From: Mangrovibacter yixingensis
GTDB lineage: Bacteria > Pseudomonadota > Gammaproteobacteria > Enterobacterales > Enterobacteriaceae
Direction: 5' to 3'
Length of the DNA: 64,000 nucleotides
NCBI RefSeq assembly: GCF_020523985.1
Contig: NZ_JAIVKM010000003.1
Span: 310,001 to 374,000, forward strand
The translations under genes were made by a program, and so were the position numbers. Below the pieces are notes generated by a model that saw nothing but the letters and a program-made list of their open reading frames with translations, was not told where the DNA came from and did no database searches. Each line of letters starts with the position of its first letter. Positions within the stretch are counted from its first letter, which is position 1. Shown here one piece after another: positions 47,420 to 55,050 of the stretch.

Positions 47420-47746
47420 TTAATCATACAACCATTTTCCGGCTTTAGCCGATTCCGCAAACATTCTTACAGTGAGAGGTTTCGATATTTGTTCAACAGG
47501 CTTAGATGTAAACCACTTTCTAAAAAACCATGTCTTAAACCATGGATAATAAACATTATATGTCATCATAGAAAGATCAATATTAAACTTATCGCTATAT
47601 TTATCCATGCAAAAAACCAAATCATCGGCCTCTGAATATTCTTGTAATATGTCATCTAACTGTAATGGTATTAGCTTTCCTGTGAACGTGCCCAACACAG
47701 GAAGCTGATCACGAAAAAACGCTAATACGTCTTGTTCAGTTACCAT
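47420..47746 (-). CDS. DUF1493 protein (module 1, first copy)
   Basis: 108 residues, ATG 47746 overlapping the stop of the STM2901-like remnant. Divergent from the other two copies but with the same ending SAKAGKWLYD and the YYPWFKTWFFRKW block seen in the module-3 remnant. Confidence 0.78.
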   Translation of the reverse strand: MVTEQDVLAFFRDQLPVLGTFTGKLIPLQLDDILQEYSEADDLVFCMDKYSDKFNIDLSMMTYNVYYPWFKTWFFRKWFTSKPVEQISKPLTVRMFAESAKAGKWLYD

Positions 47747-48187
47747 ATGCGATCTTTCTCGTGGGCGATGGTGTTATAATCTCTCACTGTTTTATAGACG
47801 ATCTGACTAACATCACTTGCTACAATCGCCCATCCAACAACTGGCAACCCCTACCAATAAATGCACCTAAATTAGTTACATACTTTGGCTTTAATGTAGC
47901 AATGCTTGCTTCCGTGATAGTAGGCAATCTTATTGGCATTTCAACATTCAGTAGTTGACGAAGATATTTAGAGGCAATAGAAGTACCTGCTGTTGTTCCA
48001 TATGGTTTACCTCTCGTTTTTAACAGAGGCAAGCCAAGAATAATGCAACTCATTGCTACAACGTCTTTAATCCCACCAAACTGATCATTTATTTTGTCTA
48101 AAAAAATCCAGAAAATAGTTCACCTGACGAAATGTTACAGACACCTTTATAAAAATATGTTCCATTTAGTTGCTCAACTGTATCCAT
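47740..48187 (-). pseudogene. STM2901-like gene with two frameshifts (module 1)
   Basis: ATG 48187 reads MDTVEQLNGTYFYKGVCN; a shift near 48110 interrupts ELFWIFLDKIND, the middle continues to FIGRG, and a one-base loss near 47848 shifts again before VRDYNTIAHEKDRIW. The intact homologue is at 43166-43615. Confidence 0.8.
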
Positions 48188-48657
48188 CAGTAACCCTTCA
48201 CTCCCTGTGTTTTGTATGCTTATCGTACTATTTGAGTAATCGGGCTGACGAAAGTTTTTTGCCGGGTAAATTCTGAATTCAGGCAATAAGTGATGTTGGT
48301 GGGAAAGTGCAAACGGCAAGACTGGCAGAACCGGAACCATCGATGTTGGTAAACCAGAGCATATTTAATTAGTTAGCTCTTTAGTCAGCTCAGCCTACAC
48401 CACCCCACCGTAGCGTCTGGTATAACCTAACTGAATCAAATAATCCCGCAACGGCTTAATACTCGTTCCCCCCAGCTCTGGTTGCTGGAAAAACACGCTT
48501 GGTGAGCTTCGCAGCGCTTCAGGTCATGCACCCAATACTCAGGTTTTGAATACCTGTTTACGATGCCAGCCAACGTATTGTTCAGTGGGCCACAGCGATT
48601 TATCGTGAGGAAGGTGTAACAACTGGCCGTTCCGTTGCCAGAACAGATTGTCTACCA
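48150..48657. repeat. Long direct repeat, right copy (partner 43575-44155)
   Basis: Matches the left copy from the start of the STM2901-like gene to the 3' end of the HNH gene. Recombination between copies would delete or amplify the AbiE-Hcp segment. Confidence 0.85.
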
Positions 48658-49411
48658 CCGGGCTACGGCTAACGCCGCCGGAGATGCGGATAGCCAGATT
48701 TTCATCCAGCCCGAATGCGCCCCTGTCAAACGCATCATGGTGCAGCGAACACAGCGCCAGACCGTTGTTTACTTCACAAGGCCCGCCATAGGCTTTCCAG
48801 TGAATATGGGCGGCTTCAATACCAACCAGCGCACCATCCAGCCGTAAGTCGTAACCGCAGAAAGCACACCGGGAATGGTAAGCCCGGAGGACGATATCCC
48901 TGAAGCGCGGATCGCGGTTTTTTGACCTGTCGATAAAATCAAAACCCAGTTGGTTGGCGAGGATCCGCTGAATACTTTCGGGGAAGCGATCTGTCAGGAT
49001 CTGCTGGGCCAGTTGGTCGATTTGCCCGGGATGTGCCAGTAGCGACTGGTAAGCCGTTTCATCAAAACCGCCCATCACTTGATTATCTATCAACTCTTTC
49101 TTTGTTGGCTGGGTGTTGCCTGTACGGGGTTTACAGCCTTCAGCGTTGGCGATTTCCCAGAAGCCGTCGGTTCTGAGTCGCCAGAATGGCATATTGGGGT
49201 AGTCAGTGCGCCGTTTGGGGCCGAACTCTTTTAGCAGGTGAGTAAGCTGTTCGTGGATCTCAAGGCCGTAATTGAACAGGCGCGGGTGGCCTGCTTTGTA
49301 CTGCGACAACACATACAACAGCAGCAACGGCTTATGCGGCGCGCATACGTCCCCCTGACGCCACACAGAAACGTTGGAGATGGCCGATTGCAGCGCTGCG
49401 CGAGATATCAT
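48539..49411 (-). CDS. HNH restriction endonuclease with phosphorothioate-DNA-binding-type domain
   Basis: 290 residues. The N-terminal half (APHKPLLLLYVLSQY; PFWRLRTDGFWEI) resembles the sulfur-binding domain of ScoMcrA/EcoWI-like enzymes. The C-terminal HNH has CAFCGYDLRLDG, EAAHIHWKAYGGP and NGLALCSLHHDAFDRG. Such type IV enzymes cut phosphorothioated foreign DNA. No dnd genes are in the window, as expected for a host that restricts such DNA. Confidence 0.82.
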   Translation of the reverse strand: MISRAALQSAISNVSVWRQGDVCAPHKPLLLLYVLSQYKAGHPRLFNYGLEIHEQLTHLLKEFGPKRRTDYPNMPFWRLRTDGFWEIANAEGCKPRTGNTQPTKKELIDNQVMGGFDETAYQSLLAHPGQIDQLAQQILTDRFPESIQRILANQLGFDFIDRSKNRDPRFRDIVLRAYHSRCAFCGYDLRLDGALVGIEAAHIHWKAYGGPCEVNNGLALCSLHHDAFDRGAFGLDENLAIRISGGVSRSPVVDNLFWQRNGQLLHLPHDKSLWPTEQYVGWHRKQVFKT

Positions 49412-49494
49412 AGGAGTTAACCAGGTAACAGACTGATGTTGTTGCGATCATGCTCGCAAAAGCGGTGAAATTCAATTGTTGACTGTTGCGTTGT

Positions 49495-49812
49495 TTAGAG
49501 GGAAACCGATGCCTTATGTCTTTTGACCTGCGCCCTATGGTTTACTCTGAACTCATAAGTGATGAAAAGATCGCGGAAAGCCTTGTGGATGCTGAATTTC
49601 AGGCAATAAATTATCAAAATAGTCACGAACAACATTACCGCGCCAAAGCTGATTACCAGGCGTGAAAGGCAAAGAAAGCGATAAAGGTCTTCCCTGCTCA
49701 TCCACTATCCATTCTGGAAAGTATTGCAATAAATCCTCGCCGCTGACCTTCTCCCAGAATCCGACCCGAATCCATTCATCCATATTGCTAAACGCTGCCG
49801 TGTTCGACGCAT
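49495..49812 (-). pseudogene. HipA-family toxin remnant
   Basis: From ATG 49812 (MRRTRQRLAIWMNG) a lost base near 49775 shifts into VGFWEKVSGEDLLQYFPEW, PLSLSLPFTPGNQLWRGNVVRDYFDNLLP, the HipA N-terminal domain. The kinase core is deleted. Confidence 0.8.
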
Positions 49813-49816
49813 ATCG

Positions 49817-50047
49817 TCACCATTTTTCCCGTCTGGCAGGTGAATCTTTTTGCGGTTCTGGCTCGTTCATTGTTGAAGATGACATCGAAGAAAGTATCTG
49901 TGGTCCAGAAGAGAGGACCATTTCAACACCCAGTACGGTGAATACCCTGAATAGCCGCTCCATGCTGGCACTGGCTGGATTCGCTTCCAGCCGGGCATAG
50001 GTTTGTTGTGTTACTCCTAACCTTTCAGAAACTTCTTTTTGTGTCAC
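49817..50047 (-). pseudogene. HipB-like antitoxin, N-terminally truncated
   Basis: MTQKEVSERLGVTQQTYARLEANPASASMERL is an intact HTH core, but the only start is GTG 50047; the upstream frame (LTLLKILNQR) lacks an initiator and meets a stop at about 50095. It precedes the broken hipA by 4 bp. Confidence 0.65.
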
Positions 50048-50118
50048 ACGCTGGTTTAAAATTTTGAGTAAAGTTAAACCATAAATGTCACTTTAGCGAT
50101 TATTTTAAACTCACCTCA

Positions 50119-50166
50119 TGCACCTAAAAACAGGCACTATCTTGTTAATGTACGTTTTAAGGTGCA
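50119..50166. promoter_or_regulatory. Operator-like inverted repeat after hipA
   Basis: TGCACCTAAAAA (50119-50130) and TTTTAAGGTGCA (50155-50166) are inverted, with one mismatch. The site begins two bases after the hipA stop and upstream of the truncated hipB. It closely matches 51842-51889. Confidence 0.7.
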
Positions 50167-50167
50167 A

Positions 50168-51508
50168 TTAAGTGATTCCAACATCAGATCCTCCCAAATT
50201 CCGGGCGTGTAAAAACGCAGAATTTACAGCATCAATATCGCCTCCTGACACATCGTATGCCTCAAAATGATTACGCCACTCCCTGACCACTCGCCAGATT
50301 CTATCAATCTCTGCAATAGCATCAGCACGGCTTAGTCCAAAGCGCTCACACCAGGAAACGGCATTGCCGAGCGTGGCCTCTTTACCATATTTGCCAACCC
50401 CCAGATGAAGCCGACGATGATGAGAGTGCACCGGACGAGGAACCACGTCATAAAGCGGACTGATTCTCCACGCCAGAGCAACATCGTCCTGCGGCTCCAG
50501 GGCCCCTCTCGCAGGGTTCTGTACTGGCGATTCCATCAGGACAAAACCATGGTTACGCAGATGATCATCATCATTGTTAACCAGGATATTAAATACCATT
50601 CTGCAAAACAGTTCCTTCAGGTCGTCTGCAAGATTGTCTGCGCCGAGATGTCTACGCATCGCATCCGCCAGTTCCGCATAACTGCTTTCGACCGAAGCCA
50701 TTTCGTGAATATTCATCAAGGTGAGCGCGGAGACAAAATGACGCCTGCCGGTATTGTCTCCCTGGCCCACACGGTCAAAACGTTTGATCAGCATAGCGAA
50801 GCGTCCCGGTCCAATCTCTTCAAGACGCGTTTCAGGGACGTGGAGTCCCGCCGCATCCGCAAGACGCAACGTCGCGTGTTCAATTGCCGGGTAACAAAAC
50901 CCGCGGTCGGTACGGGAAGAGAACTTCGCAAGCCAATGACTACCATCCTCTACGACCACCGTCGCTTTTGGCCGCATCCCCCCCATACTGGAACCCGCAT
51001 CAAATATCCCGTGCAGGTTGGCAGGCAAAGGTGCACCGTTTTCGATTCTCTCCGCGGCATCAAACAGGTATCCCAGGGATTTTATATCCGCGGAGGTATC
51101 AAGATCTCTGGATTGCTGCCCATCAGGAGTGAGATCCAAAGCCCCTGTCCGGTTTGGCCCGGCCTCCAGCAGATATACCGATTCAGGCAATGAATTCGCA
51201 GGCACACGTTTTTTAGCTTCAATAACCCGTCGTCCCCAGGCATCTGGCGCAGCATCCCTGATCCCGCCAAACAGCGTTGACTCCTGTGCAAATAGCTCCT
51301 GTTTTGCTACCTGCTGGCCCTGCAACATACCCAACCCCACAGGATCGATTTCAATTGCGCCGTTTCTTTTCAGGTATTTAAGACCATAGATAAAACGCGA
51401 AGCCAGAAGGTCGGCGCCTTCTTCCTGTAAATGCAATTTTCCGGCCGGAACAGACTCCGTTGCTCCGGGTAAAAATGCATGAACCAGCAACGTGCTCTCA
51501 GAAATCAT
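50168..51508 (-). CDS. HipA-family serine/threonine kinase toxin
   Basis: 446 residues, full length. SSMGGMRPKATV is the G-loop region and FNILVNNDDDHLRNHGFV the catalytic segment with Asn and Asp; WRISPLYDVVP completes the C-lobe. HipA-type toxins phosphorylate aminoacyl-tRNA synthetases, causing dormancy. The gene overlaps its antitoxin by 11 bp. No hallmark residue is missing. Confidence 0.88.
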   Translation of the reverse strand: MISESTLLVHAFLPGATESVPAGKLHLQEEGADLLASRFIYGLKYLKRNGAIEIDPVGLGMLQGQQVAKQELFAQESTLFGGIRDAAPDAWGRRVIEAKKRVPANSLPESVYLLEAGPNRTGALDLTPDGQQSRDLDTSADIKSLGYLFDAAERIENGAPLPANLHGIFDAGSSMGGMRPKATVVVEDGSHWLAKFSSRTDRGFCYPAIEHATLRLADAAGLHVPETRLEEIGPGRFAMLIKRFDRVGQGDNTGRRHFVSALTLMNIHEMASVESSYAELADAMRRHLGADNLADDLKELFCRMVFNILVNNDDDHLRNHGFVLMESPVQNPARGALEPQDDVALAWRISPLYDVVPRPVHSHHRRLHLGVGKYGKEATLGNAVSWCERFGLSRADAIAEIDRIWRVVREWRNHFEAYDVSGGDIDAVNSAFLHARNLGGSDVGIT

Positions 51509-51839
51509 ATTCTTCCAACTCCTTGTTGCTTAATGGCCGTGCGCGCCGAGGACGTTGAAGACTCTTAACGGCCTGTACGGCGTGATCCTTCTTCCCCATA
51601 ACATCACTAAGCGTTGCGCCAGGCCGAACAACACTGAGATAACGCAGAATCTGACCGATAGCGACGCCTGAATCACCATTCTCTATACGACTAACGGTGT
51701 TACGACTGATATTGGCGCGCACCGCGACTTCTGACTGTGGAATTTTTCGCGCAATACGACTTTGCGCCAGAACATAGCCCAGGTCAGATAGCTGGCGGCT
51801 TAAATCAGAAGGTAATAAATCCTGCTGTGTACGCTTCAT
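51498..51839 (-). CDS. HipB-like antitoxin
   Basis: 113 residues from ATG 51839. HTH segment RIARKIPQSEVAVRANISRNTVSRIENGDSG (about 29-59) and a basic tail (SLQRPRRARPLSNKELEEYDF). An operator-like palindrome begins three bases upstream, fitting autorepression. Confidence 0.85.
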   Translation of the reverse strand: MKRTQQDLLPSDLSRQLSDLGYVLAQSRIARKIPQSEVAVRANISRNTVSRIENGDSGVAIGQILRYLSVVRPGATLSDVMGKKDHAVQAVKSLQRPRRARPLSNKELEEYDF

Positions 51840-51841
51840 TT

Positions 51842-51889
51842 TGCACCTTAAAACACGCACTAAAGACTTAATGCTCATTTTAAGGTGCA
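51842..51889. promoter_or_regulatory. hipB promoter operator (perfect 12-bp inverted repeat)
   Basis: TGCACCTTAAAA (51842-51853) and TTTTAAGGTGCA (51878-51889) are perfect inverted copies 24 bp apart, directly before hipB. The same site brackets the operon at 50119-50166. Confidence 0.75.
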
Positions 51890-52398
51890 TTAGAGTATTT
51901 TTCAAACAGGTATGCGATTGTAAGCATGTTGACGAACTGGTTGCCCGCGCTGCCCGGATTGACCAATTTTTGTATCAATCAGGAAGCTTATCGCGGCTGA
52001 GCGGAAGACAAGTCACCCTACTCAATATCATTTTGGCGGAGCCTGGCAGGAGATTTGTGAGAAAAAAGCGCAGAAATTAAAAGCCAAGAGATTACAACAG
52101 TTGTTTGAGAAAATGGGACGTGATCGTATTTCACAAAAAGATTTATACATATGATCATCAAATCTATATGGCGGTATATTATCCGTATTGAATCTTTAAT
52201 TAACTATTTTTATTACTATACAAATGATTATTCATTAAATAAAATCTGGCGAATATTTAGATCTGCATACAATAACTAAACCAAGATTACTCCTAATTAT
52301 AAGTTGTGGATAACTAACTGTTTTCCTGTCCTAATGTGAAGGAATATAATAAATTATCTCACTAATTTTTTACTCAATGATGATAAAGTGGCATTCAG
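51890..52398. other. AT-rich region with a small coding-like scrap
   Basis: About 509 bp without an intact gene. At roughly 52020-52154 a plus-strand frame reads YHFGGAWQEICEKKAQKLK... and ends KDLYI, which looks like the tail of a lost gene. The remainder is AT-rich with no recognised feature. Confidence 0.4.
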
Positions 52399-53040
52399 TT
52401 GCCTGAAGCGGGAGGGACTTTGCGATCCCATCGAACAAAACCACATATATTTCGGCTGACAAGTTCAGTGGGGGCTTGTGGTACCAACGAAGTAAAAGAA
52501 GTTAAAAATCTACAGTTAATGTTAGATGCTGCAGGTTATACCTTGAGCACAGGGCGGCCTTTACCTGTGACGGGACGGTGTTCAACTGATACTATTGAAG
52601 CAATACGCTGGTATCAATCGCTATTAAGAATGTCTCCAACAGGGCTTGTACAACCCACTGACATCTGGTTTATGGAGGCAATGCGCAATGCCTCAAGCTC
52701 TGAATGGCGACCTAAGCATAGTGGAGGTATCTTGACAGTTAAGGAAGGGCAGTTGACTTTCGACTATGAGGGTGCCGATTATATCACTGCGGTGGAACCT
52801 TTTCGACAACCCTCTCGTATGCCTTGGTTTTCACGCATTTTACACCATCCTACCAATAATTCTGGTGTAACGTTAGGGCGTGGTTTTGATATGAAAAAGC
52901 GAAGTGCTGGTGAAATACTTTCGATACTAAGACAGGCCGGGATTGAAGAGTATAAAGCACAGATTTGTGCTCTGGCATCACATTTATCAGGACGTGAAGC
53001 TGATAATTTATTTATCAAAAGAATGATCCTCACAGGCTAA
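52399..53040 (+). pseudogene. Truncated peptidoglycan hydrolase/effector with PG-binding domain
   Basis: A peptidoglycan-binding domain (about 24-95: EVKEVKNLQLMLDAAGYTL... TGRCSTDTIEAIRWYQSLL) is followed by the start of a lysozyme/pesticin-like domain with HHPTNNSGVTLGRGFDMKKRSAGEI. The protein then ends abruptly (FIKRMILTG), so the catalytic domain is cut short, and only a TTG start is available. Probably a type VI or phage-type muramidase effector. Confidence 0.65.
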
Positions 53041-53062
53041 CTTTACGGTTGAATTACTTAAA

Positions 53063-53491
53063 ATGAAAACAATATTTTTATTATTACCCCTTTTAGCGTT
53101 TCAGTTTAGTGCTATTGCTGACTCACTACCAATCTTGAAAAATAAAGCCGTTGAAAGTTGCATCACAAAATATGGTGAAGAAGATGATGAATGCCTTGGT
53201 TCTTTGAATGATAAAACCAAAAGTGAACTATTAACCGTATATAATGAGAAGTATCATGAATTAGAGAAAACTGATTATACAAAATGGTGGATGGGAACTA
53301 AGGAGCAAAAACAGAATATGTTATCTGCTTTCAAAAAAAGTCAAGATGAATGGATTCAATATAGAGATAATTTATGCCAAGTGCTTACAACAAGTGAGCA
53401 GGGTGGTCATGCTTTTGGTGAAGTGATGTTGAGTTGTCTGATTAATATGAATAATAATAGGATTACAGAGATAAAAAATATCAATCCTTAG
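53063..53491 (+). CDS. LprI-like (DUF1311) protein, probable immunity to the muramidase effector
   Basis: 142 residues with a signal peptide (cut near SAIA, residue 19). Cys pairs (ESCITKYGEEDDECLGSL) and SQDEWIQYRDNLCQ follow the lysozyme-inhibitor LprI layout. It lies 22 bp after the truncated muramidase gene, the usual order of a cell-wall effector and its periplasmic immunity protein. AT-rich, unlike the family member at 39638. Confidence 0.75.
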   Translation: MKTIFLLLPLLAFQFSAIADSLPILKNKAVESCITKYGEEDDECLGSLNDKTKSELLTVYNEKYHELEKTDYTKWWMGTKEQKQNMLSAFKKSQDEWIQYRDNLCQVLTTSEQGGHAFGEVMLSCLINMNNNRITEIKNINP

Positions 53492-53611
53492 AAAATTACT
53501 AACCAGAGGATTTCATCCCAGTCCGGTGCATTTGTAAGTATCCCTGCAATCCGGACCATTCACTTTTAGAGATCTTCCGACATACTGAATATGTCTTTTA
53601 AGGAGATCGCC

Positions 53612-53878
53612 ATGCGCAAAGCCCGATTCACCGAACATCAGATCATCGCCGTGCTGAAGTCCGTCGAAGCCGGACGTACCGTTAAAGACGTCTGCCGCGA
53701 GGCCGGGATCTCTGAGGCCTCGTACTACAACTGGAAAGCGAAGTTCGGCGGTATGGAAGCCTCTGATATCAAAAAGATGAAAGACCTGGAGGATGAAAAC
53801 CGACGCCTCAAACAGATGTTTGCTGATCTCAGCCTTGAGTGCCGGGCACTTAAAGATGTCATTGAAAAAAAGCTTTAA
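53612..53878 (+). CDS. IS3-family transposase OrfA
   Basis: 88 residues, complete: RKARFTEHQIIAVLKSVEAG, the HTH KDVCREAGISEASYYNWKAK and a leucine-zipper-like LEDENRRLKQMFADLSL. AAGGAG precedes ATG 53612. Confidence 0.92.
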   Translation: MRKARFTEHQIIAVLKSVEAGRTVKDVCREAGISEASYYNWKAKFGGMEASDIKKMKDLEDENRRLKQMFADLSLECRALKDVIEKKL

Positions 53879-54559
53879 AACCAGCGATAAAGCGTGAACT
53901 TGTCAACTATCTGACCGCGCAATTTGCCATGAGTTTACGCCAGGCCTGCAGGACGTTATCGCTGAGCAGGACAGTGTATTTTTATCAGCCCGATACCCGG
54001 CGTGATGAACCGGTGATCCATGCGCTGACTGAACTGGCAGAACGCTATCCGCGCTACGGTTTTAAGAAGCTGTTCCAGCTGCTGCGCAGGCAGGGCAATA
54101 CCTGGAACCATAAACGCGTTCACCGGATTTACTGCCTGCTGAAACTGAACTTTCGTCGCAAGGGAAAACAGCGACTGCCAGTGCGTAATCCAGCACCACT
54201 GGCGACGCCGCATGCGTTAAACCAGAGCTGGTCCATCGATTTTATGCACGACGCGCTGATCTGCGGCAGACGCTTCCGGACCTTCAATGTGGTGGATGAT
54301 TTTAACCGTGAAGCTCTGGCGATAGAAATCGATTTGAATATCCCGGCTCAGCGAGTCGTCAGGGTGCTGGACAGGATCGTGGTAAACCGCGGATACCCGC
54401 TGAAGATGCGGATGGACAACGGACCGGAACTGGTCTCACTGGCGCTGGCTGATGGAATATAACAACGAGCGGCCTCATGAATCCCTGAACAACCTGACGC
54501 CGGAAGAGTACCGGCTGATGGCTGAAAAACCGGAACTCTCAAAAAGTACGTGGAACTAA
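53866..54559 (+). pseudogene. IS3-family transposase OrfB, deleted and frameshifted
   Basis: AIKRELVNYLTAQFAMSLRQACRTL to RMDNGPELVSLALADG is normal and carries the first two catalytic Asp residues (SIDFMHD, RMDNG). A deletion then removes the region with the catalytic Glu and shifts frame before LMEYNNERPHESLNNLTPEEY, the normal C-terminus. The product cannot transpose. Confidence 0.9.
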
Positions 54560-54577
54560 AGCTGGGATACTTACAAA

Positions 54578-55050
54578 GTGCCTGTAGCCGTGAGAAACCT
54601 CAATATAATTTGATGCGTTTACAGCAACGGGGAAAGGAGTGTCAACTAATAGCAGCCTATACAAATGCTCTCTGGTTGTTATATACCTTTTCCTCATATT
54701 CATAAATATAACATAAGATATAAAAGAGATAAGGCATCAGGAATTTGGTTTGATCCTCCAAAAATTTTATGGAGTATTAAATTTATTTGTGATTGGTGGA
54801 TATGGATAAAATCTTTCAAATACAGAAAATATATTTGACAACCGATATTTAATATTGTATTTGATAAGTATTCCTTGAGAATATTCACTTTATTGAAGTG
54901 TCTGATTGCCCCGTATATGGGGAGTAGTTTACAGCCCAATGGGCCGATTGATTTGCTCCAAGTGTGGGGATATGTATTCTCTCCAATGGAGAGTTCCCTT
55001 TAAGGGAAAACGAAAGGGCCGTAAGGCCCTTTTCCATTTAAAAAATGTTA
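54578..55050. other. AT-rich decayed region
   Basis: 473 bp. A plus-strand frame near 54680-54995 (YKRDKASGIWFDPPKILWSIKF, then a stop, then LRIFTLLKCLIAPYMGS) looks like an eroded gene of unknown family. A terminator lies at the right end. Confidence 0.4.
55013..55032 (-). terminator. Terminator of the type III restriction operon
   Basis: AAAGGGCC (55013-55020) pairs with GGCCCTTT (55025-55032) around GTAA, 18 bp after the res stop; T residues follow on both strands. Confidence 0.7.

Larger units (their letters stand above)
53531..54577 (+). mobile_element. IS3-family insertion sequence, internally deleted
   Basis: Terminal inverted repeats TTTGTAAGTATCCC (53531) and GGGATACTTACAAA (ending 54577) bound a two-gene IS of the IS407/IS1222 type. 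About 1.05 kb remains versus a usual ~1.2 kb. No clear target duplication is visible (gca/gtg flanks). Confidence 0.85.

Noticed and set aside
41000..48000. A complete type VI secretion cluster
   Set aside because: Only Hcp and small associated genes are present; no TssB, TssC, ClpV, VgrG or baseplate genes were found.
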